A stretch of DNA of 64,000 nucleotides, taken from assembly GCA_964421815.1 (NCBI GenBank), contig CAYQYT010000010.1:1-64000 (forward strand). The letters are read 5' to 3'. Shown one piece after another: positions 61,026-64,000 of the stretch. The notes beneath the pieces are model-generated. The model worked only from the letters and a program-made list of their open reading frames with translations, searched no databases and was not told the DNA's origin. Position numbers and translations under genes: made by a program. The stretch is from DTU089 sp964421815 (lineage in GTDB: Bacteria; Bacillota; Clostridia; Oscillospirales; Acutalibacteraceae). Positions within the stretch are counted from its first letter, which is position 1. Every line of letters starts with the position of its first letter.

Positions 61026-61304
61026 TATAGCCGAAAAGAGTCGAACACAATATGGTTTATAAAGCGATATTTTCGCCCTATCTGCGTTAAAACCTCTCGT
61101 AATACGACAGTATTACATCGAGTTTTGCCTTGATAGAACAAAAATCTCGATTTATAAACTGCTTCGCACCTATTAGATAAAGATTTGAGTGCAGTCGGCG
61201 GTTTTATCGGTGAAGCCATACTGACGTATGGCAAGCCGAAAAACAGTCGAATGTGCCAAAGATTTATTTAATAGGCATATTGGGTTCGACTCTTTTCGGC
61301 TATA
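61026..61304. mobile_element. MITE-like repeat with 29-bp terminal inverted repeats
   Basis: A 279-bp intergenic element. The left end (61026-61054, starting TATAGCCGAAAAGAGTCG) and the right end (61276-61304) are inverted copies, 28 of 29 bases alike. Both ends abut TA, as in TA-targeting IS630/mariner-type elements. Inside are small hairpins, GTAATAC/GTATTAC near 61100-61117 and CATAC/GTATG near 61218-61231. There is no coding frame for a transposase. It lies 5 bases past the prmA stop, between prmA and dacF. Confidence 0.65.
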
Positions 61305-61309
61305 AGATT

Positions 61310-62227
61310 TTATTCACAAACCAAGCAGACCCAACCGCCCTGTTCAATACGTTCTTTGAGTTTGAGTCCCGCATTTGTTAAAGCGGCTACCACTTCATCG
61401 GCTCTTGTATCTATAATACCGGAGGCGATGAATTTTGCCCCATGTTTCATAAATGCTTTAACCTGTGTACTGAAAAGTATAATAACATCCGCAACAATAT
61501 TCGCCACAACAACGTCATACTGCTTTGTAACCTTATCCGCCAGATCACCGCATACAAATTTTAATCGGGGTTCCTCAAAGCCGTTCATTTTTCCGTTTTC
61601 CTTTGCGGTTTTTACGGCTAATTCGTCAATATCAACACCGAAAGCCTCCGTAGCCCCCAAAAGCATTGAGGAAATGGCAAGAATACCGCTTCCGCAACCG
61701 ATGTCAAGAACAGTATCGTCTTTTTTTACAATTCTATCAAGGGTTTCAAGACAAAGTCGGGTTGTATCGTGGGTTCCCGTACCGAATGCGGCACCGGGCT
61801 CAATATTCAAAACAACCCTGTCCCCTGCATCGTAATCGTCAATCCACACCGGACGGACAAAAAGCCGCTCACCCACAGCCATTGGCTTGAAAAAGGCTTT
61901 CCATTTATCCGCCCAATCCTCCTCGGAGCAACCGACAGTTTCTATCCTGAATTCAATTTTTTCTTCATTGAGCCTGTCGGAAACAAAGGAAACCGCTTCG
62001 GCCGGGTTGTCATTTTCCCCTATATAAATATGAATTACGGATTCGGTTCTGTCCTTTTTTAGTAAATCCTCGTCAATAAGGTCGATATGGGCAATCTCCC
62101 ACGCAGATTCTTCAAGGTCGCTGTAATCCTCAACATAGATGCCGTAGGGAACCGCCATAACGGCAATATTTGACCCACGTTCCGTATCCTCGGTTTTTAC
62201 GTAAATTTTGACTTCCGTATATTCCAT
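61310..62227 (-). CDS. prmA: Ribosomal protein L11 methyltransferase
   Basis: Methylates lysines and the N-terminus of ribosomal protein L11 with S-adenosylmethionine. The 305 residues have an N-terminal substrate domain (YTEVKIYVKTEDTERGSNIAVM), WADKWKAFFKPMAVGERLFVRPVW, then the Rossmann domain with PGAAFGTGTHDTTRLCLE, VLDIGCGSGILAISSMLLGA and VVANIVADVII. The ATG at 62227 has GGAG upstream and follows the YhaM-like gene with a 1-base gap. Confidence 0.95.
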   Translation of the reverse strand: MEYTEVKIYVKTEDTERGSNIAVMAVPYGIYVEDYSDLEESAWEIAHIDLIDEDLLKKDRTESVIHIYIGENDNPAEAVSFVSDRLNEEKIEFRIETVGCSEEDWADKWKAFFKPMAVGERLFVRPVWIDDYDAGDRVVLNIEPGAAFGTGTHDTTRLCLETLDRIVKKDDTVLDIGCGSGILAISSMLLGATEAFGVDIDELAVKTAKENGKMNGFEEPRLKFVCGDLADKVTKQYDVVVANIVADVIILFSTQVKAFMKHGAKFIASGIIDTRADEVVAALTNAGLKLKERIEQGGWVCLVCE

Positions 62228-62228
62228 T

Positions 62229-63206
62229 TTATTCTCCGTCCATAATATTCGCCTGGGGCTCAACATCGATTCTGCCGTGGTTATATAACCTTCTGTTATC
62301 AAGCATCCAAAGTCTGCCCGTAAACTCTCCGGCTTTTACTCCGCCGACCGCCTCAGCCATTTCATACATATTTGCATCAAAAAGGTCAAGTTGGGAAAGA
62401 ACCTCGGCTTCAATAAATGCCGGTCTTACCGCCGCGCCGAATTCAAACTTTCCGTGGTGTGAAATAAGCATATGCTGTAAAAGGAATTTCTTCTCCTCTG
62501 TAACTCCCAACTCATCACATTTTCTGCCCACGTCCTCGGCACCCATTACAAGATGTCCCAACAGCATACCTTCAAGAGTATGTCCGTCAACAATGCCTGC
62601 CGCGTTAACCGAGTACTCCCGCATTTTCGCAATGTCGTGAAGTATTGCTCCTGAAAGAAGAAGTTCTCTGTCAATACAGGGGTAAATACTGCAAACACAT
62701 TCCGCAAGACGAACTATTGAAAGTGTATGGTACAGAAGTCCGCCGGTCATAGCGTGGTGGAGTTTTTCCGCCGCCGGGAAGAAAAGAAGATTCTCCCTGT
62801 TATCACGAAGCATTGAAAGTACAACGTTTTTAAGTTCGTCATCTTCAAAATCATTAACAATTCTCACAAGGGAATCAAGCATATCGTTGCCGCTGTAATC
62901 GGAACTTTTCACAAAATCCGCCATATCATATTCATTGTCCTCAGCGGGACGGATTCTTTGAATAATAAACTGATCGTTCCCGTTGTACTGCTGTATTGTT
63001 CCGCGGATTTTAACAACCGTATTAACCTCGGGAAGAGTATGTACCTCCTCTTTGAAATCCCAAAGTTTTGCCACCATTTCGCTGTCCTTGTCAGCCATTT
63101 TAATATCAAGATAAAAACTGCCGTTCTTTGCACTTTTTTTATCGCAGGATTTTATGAGAGCAAACCCCTCTACAACGCCTATTTTTTCACACTCAGTAAA
63201 TTTCAT
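62229..63206 (-). CDS. 3'-5' exoribonuclease YhaM-like (OB-fold plus HD domain)
   Basis: A 325-residue member of the YhaM family. Residues 15-90 form an OB-fold nucleic-acid binding domain (NGSFYLDIKMADKDSEMVAKLWDF ... IRGTIQQYNGNDQFIIQRIRP). Residues 145-290 are an HD phosphohydrolase domain with HHAMTGGLLYHTLSIVRLAE, LLSGAILHDIAKM (His-Asp) and LLQHMLISHHGKFEFGA. YhaM degrades RNA and single-stranded DNA from the 3' end. It starts 1 base after tcdA ends. Confidence 0.9.
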   Translation of the reverse strand: MKFTECEKIGVVEGFALIKSCDKKSAKNGSFYLDIKMADKDSEMVAKLWDFKEEVHTLPEVNTVVKIRGTIQQYNGNDQFIIQRIRPAEDNEYDMADFVKSSDYSGNDMLDSLVRIVNDFEDDELKNVVLSMLRDNRENLLFFPAAEKLHHAMTGGLLYHTLSIVRLAECVCSIYPCIDRELLLSGAILHDIAKMREYSVNAAGIVDGHTLEGMLLGHLVMGAEDVGRKCDELGVTEEKKFLLQHMLISHHGKFEFGAAVRPAFIEAEVLSQLDLFDANMYEMAEAVGGVKAGEFTGRLWMLDNRRLYNHGRIDVEPQANIMDGE

Positions 63207-63207
63207 A

Positions 63208-63891
63208 TCACACCTCGGAAAGATTTCTAATTATATATGATGCCATCAAATACCCCGCAACGGGCGGTGTAAAAGATGTTGAACCCGGAACCGAGGAATC
63301 GGTTTTTATGGGTTCTTCCTTTGAATAAACAACAGTCAGTTTCTTAATTCCTCTGTTCTTCAATTCCCGTCTTATAACCCGTGCCAACGGACAAACGCTT
63401 GTTTTGTTGATATCGGCAATTTCAAACATTTCGGGATGGAGTTTGTTACCCGTTCCCATGGATGAAATAATGGGAATTCCAAGTTTGTCCGCTCGTTCAA
63501 TCAGTTCAAGTTTTGCCGTTACATTGTCAATGGCATCAACTACAAAATCGTATTTTGTAAGGTCGATTTGCTCCGCAGTTTCAGGGAGATAGAACAAATC
63601 GTATTTTTCAATTCTAATTTTCGGGTTAATGCTTAAAGCTCTTTTTTGCGCCGCATCCACCTTTTTTTCTCCGATATTTTCGTCAGTAGCAATAATCTGT
63701 CGGTTAAGATTGGTGATATCTATTACATCCTTATCAACAACGGCAACCGTACCCACTCCCCCTCTTACAAGGGCTTCCAATACCGCGCCGCCCACACCGC
63801 CTACGCCGAAAATGATGACCGAGCTACTATTCAGTTTTTCTAAACGTTCTTCCCCTAAAATACGGCTTGAACGTGAAAATCTTTCGTCCAT
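63208..63891 (-). CDS. tcdA: tRNA threonylcarbamoyladenosine dehydratase (TcdA/CsdL, ThiF-E1 family)
   Basis: ATP-dependent enzyme that cyclises t6A37 in tRNA to ct6A. The 227 residues have the E1-like start FSRSSRILGEERLEKLNSSSVIIFGVGGVGG with the nucleotide loop, NRQIIATDENIGEKKVD, the DAIDNVTAKLELI segment and the TcdA-type middle SSMGTGNKLHPEMFEIADINKTSVCPLARVIRRELK. The end GSTSFTPPVAGYLMASYIIRNL is conserved. It is first of the tcdA-yhaM-prmA operon. Confidence 0.92.
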   Translation of the reverse strand: MDERFSRSSRILGEERLEKLNSSSVIIFGVGGVGGAVLEALVRGGVGTVAVVDKDVIDITNLNRQIIATDENIGEKKVDAAQKRALSINPKIRIEKYDLFYLPETAEQIDLTKYDFVVDAIDNVTAKLELIERADKLGIPIISSMGTGNKLHPEMFEIADINKTSVCPLARVIRRELKNRGIKKLTVVYSKEEPIKTDSSVPGSTSFTPPVAGYLMASYIIRNLSEV

Positions 63892-63918
63892 TTTATTCTC
63901 CTGTTATTTTATACTCCA

Positions 63919-63946
63919 ATTATAATATACCAAAAAATATTGTCAA
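63919..63946 (-). promoter_or_regulatory. Promoter of tcdA-yhaM-prmA
   Basis: Perfect TTGACA (63941-63946) and TATAAT (63919-63924) with a 16-base spacer on the minus strand, 28 bases upstream of the tcdA start. Confidence 0.85.
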
Positions 63947-64000
63947 CAATTAAAGTTGAGATTTATTTTTTGTGTGGTGAGTTTTTTGAAAAAAAGAGTT

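Noticed and set aside
1..64000. CRISPR arrays, tRNA or rRNA genes, origin of replication
   Set aside because: No regularly spaced repeats, no tRNA cloverleaf with GTTCRANNC, no rRNA-like sequence and no DnaA-box cluster were noticed by reading. A dedicated search could still find a small RNA.
1..64000. Many long open frames opposite or out of frame with real genes
   Set aside because: They overlap well-supported genes, lack ribosome sites and read as low-complexity or Cys/Ser/Phe-rich shadow sequence, so they are left out.

Overview
The window looks like chromosomal DNA of a low-GC Gram-positive anaerobe in the class Clostridia. An Oscillospiraceae/Ruminococcaceae-like gut lineage is my inference from gene content and style, not a measured placement. 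Supporting signs are consensus TTGACA/TATAAT promoters, AGGAGG ribosome sites, a PyrR attenuator, Rex, an RsiV/SigV pair, BlaI/BlaR1, Mini-III, YhaM, TepA next to FtsK/SpoIIIE, a 6S RNA and LexA-like boxes of the Bacillus/Clostridium type. Almost all of it is ordinary chromosomal backbone. One short accessory patch (about 11.1-16.3 kb) carries mobile-element debris.

Layout. 0-3.7 kb: an iron-complex-type ABC importer behind a sirohaem reductase gene that is split by a frameshift. 4.0-7.6 kb: an operon of MBOAT acyltransferase, SGNH esterase, ECF sigma factor SigV and anti-sigma RsiV, probably for lysozyme-induced cell-wall O-acetylation. 8.0-11.0 kb: a secreted beta-helix protein and a ZIP metal transporter. 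11.1-16.3 kb: a truncated integrase, an excisionase-like protein, an XRE regulator, a gene broken by an amber codon, a BlaR1/BlaI pair with two visible operators and a TnpV remnant. This patch ends at the 3' end of guaA, whose last 12 bases recur 3 kb away as a probable attachment core. 16.3-20.7 kb: guaA (ATPase half only), a CofE-like ligase, tsf and rpsB. 20.7-25.2 kb: ftsK, uppP and tepA. 25.4-29.9 kb, plus strand: aconitase, isocitrate dehydrogenase, Rex and a propeller-like protein. 29.9-33.5 kb: PyrR attenuator, pyrR, uraA, an aldose-epimerase-like gene, a DUF1292 gene and 6S RNA. 33.6-42.2 kb, minus strand: an eight-gene aromatic operon (aminotransferase, pheA, aroB, aroC, an aroE-aroK fusion, aroQ, aroA, aroF). 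42.2-46.7 kb: lipoproteins, a HAD phosphatase, nagB, nnrD and a small membrane protein under an SOS-like promoter. 47-50.5 kb: obgE, mrnC, lepA. 50.7-57.2 kb: engB, lon, clpX, clpP, tig. 57.4-63.9 kb: a phosphoesterase, thrC, dacF, a 279-bp MITE-like repeat, prmA, a YhaM-type nuclease and tcdA.

How the genes work together. The aromatic operon encodes shikimate-pathway enzymes from DAHP to chorismate and on to phenylpyruvate, plus an aminotransferase. It is preceded by what I consider the best finding: a 25-codon leader peptide with three Phe and four Tyr codons within its first twelve, a consensus promoter, a strong intrinsic terminator and a complementary antiterminator segment. That is the layout of classical ribosome-mediated attenuation, in a lineage where T-boxes are usually expected. 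The acn-icd-rex cluster places the oxidative TCA branch beside the NADH sensor. The tig-clpP-clpX-lon-engB run is the standard Firmicutes proteostasis block. The sigV operon couples its regulator to its probable effector enzymes by overlapping stop and start codons.

No CRISPR array, tRNA, rRNA, complete insertion sequence or replication origin was seen. All assignments come from reading the sequence and recalling families; no database search was run.
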